64,000 nt of DNA from Pseudomonas hefeiensis (GTDB taxonomy: Bacteria; Pseudomonadota; Gammaproteobacteria; Pseudomonadales; Pseudomonadaceae): contig NZ_CP117449.1 of the NCBI RefSeq assembly GCF_030687835.1, forward strand, positions 3,410,001-3,474,000, given 5' to 3'. Both the position numbers and the translations under genes were made by a program. Shown piece after piece: positions 63,575 to 64,000 of the stretch; within the stretch, counting starts at the first letter, position 1, and every line of letters starts with the position of its first letter. The notes beneath the pieces were generated by a model. It was not told where the DNA came from, did no database searches, and saw only the letters and a program-made list of their open reading frames with translations.

Positions 63575-64000
63575 CTACTCGAGGTCTTCCAGCTCAGGAC
63601 TGCGCTGCACTTTTTGCACCTCATCCTGAGGCGCGTTGCTTGCCTTCATCAACTTCAGAGGCACGATTTTTTCGCAAGCATTCTTGCCGTCGGCATAGAC
63701 GCCACTGTGATTACATTTCCAGTCATAGAAGTTGGCCAAGGCTGCGGACAATTGCAGGCTGTAGTCCGTGCTTTGGGTACCCGGGGTAAAGGGTTGGCCG
63801 GCGGGGATGTTCTGGAACCATTTCATCCACTCTTCAGTACCCGGCGCTGGTGGGTTGGCCTGGAAGGTCGGGTTCATGATCGCCAGTTGCTGGTATTCAC
63901 CGGTCATGTGACAGCTCAGGCATGAAGCCTGGGGGTTGTCCACCGGACCATTGAGGCGTCCGTTCCACCCCAGGTGGGTCGGCGGCAACTCCTTGGCATT
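63575..64000 (-). CDS. C-type cytochrome-like protein, C-terminal part only
   Basis: The reading frame is open to the window edge, so the start is missing; 141 residues are visible. Near the visible beginning, HLGWNGRLNGPVDNPQASCLSCHMTGEY has one CxxCH haem-binding site. The rest includes a Trp/Pro-rich stretch (EEWMKWFQNIPAGQPFTPGT) and DWKCNHSGVYADGKNACEK, whose two Cys could form a disulfide in the periplasm. The tail is acidic (ELEDLE). It is probably a periplasmic electron-transfer or di-haem protein. More haem sites and the signal peptide would lie upstream, outside the window. Confidence 0.75.
   Translation of the reverse strand, partial: NAKELPPTHLGWNGRLNGPVDNPQASCLSCHMTGEYQQLAIMNPTFQANPPAPGTEEWMKWFQNIPAGQPFTPGTQSTDYSLQLSAALANFYDWKCNHSGVYADGKNACEKIVPLKLMKASNAPQDEVQKVQRSPELEDLE

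Overview
The window is a stretch of chromosome from a Pseudomonas of the fluorescens type. The signs are a Pseudomonas-type functional amyloid operon, a PvdQ acylase, the glgA-treZ-malQ-treY-glgX order familiar from Pseudomonas, several REPIN repeats, and uniformly high GC with Shine-Dalgarno starts. The species cannot be named from the sequence alone. I saw no rRNA, tRNA, prophage, insertion sequence or CRISPR array.

Layout. 0.3-5.3 kb: complete fapABCDEF operon, with an intrinsic-terminator-like hairpin between fapC and fapD. 5.4-6.7 kb: convergent sigma-54 activator with a VpsR-like N-terminus. 7-8.8 kb: a small hypothetical and a delta-60-repeat protein. 8.8-12.1 kb: overlapping gnd, zwf and Cof-type HAD phosphatase genes on the minus strand. 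12.4-22.1 kb: a mosaic of single genes (57-aa coiled-coil protein, CptA-like phosphoethanolamine transferase, two-gene WYL/NTF2 unit, ZapE, GNAT, LEA14-like lipoprotein, nitrilase with divergent LysR regulator, DUF883 protein, DpkA). 22.3-27.2 kb: a 1612-residue dermonecrotic-toxin-like protein with an HExxH motif near its C-terminus. 27.4-30.8 kb: FecR-family anti-sigma regulator convergent with pvdQ. 31-31.9 kb: Fur-like winged-helix protein and two tiny membrane/lipoproteins.

32.2-39.2 kb is the least familiar part. It is a compact five-gene operon: MdfA-like MFS exporter, LuxE-like acyl-protein synthetase, a single polypeptide fusing a LuxC-like acyl reductase to an ANL/PaaK-like ligase, a second PaaK-like ligase, and a two-part GNAT acetyltransferase. 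There is no luciferase. I read it as a small-molecule pathway in which a carboxylic acid is activated, passed to LuxE and LuxC cysteines and reduced to an aldehyde, then modified and exported.

39.5-42.5 kb holds a DUF411 protein, a YqaA-type membrane protein, a frameshifted alpha/beta hydrolase and a D-2-hydroxyacid dehydrogenase, followed by a tandem REPIN array. 43.4-54.5 kb is the glycogen/trehalose block (glgA, treZ with a one-base frameshift, malQ, treY, a DUF2934 gene, glgX). Together these build, trim and rearrange alpha-glucan and release trehalose, as expected for osmotic and desiccation stress. After it come a PIG-L deacetylase-like protein, an endonuclease/exonuclease/phosphatase-fold protein, an autotransporter and a passenger-less paralogue of its barrel. 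The window ends with a GapN-like aldehyde dehydrogenase, a DMT exporter with a divergent Lrp/AsnC regulator, and the 3' part of a c-type cytochrome gene cut by the window edge.
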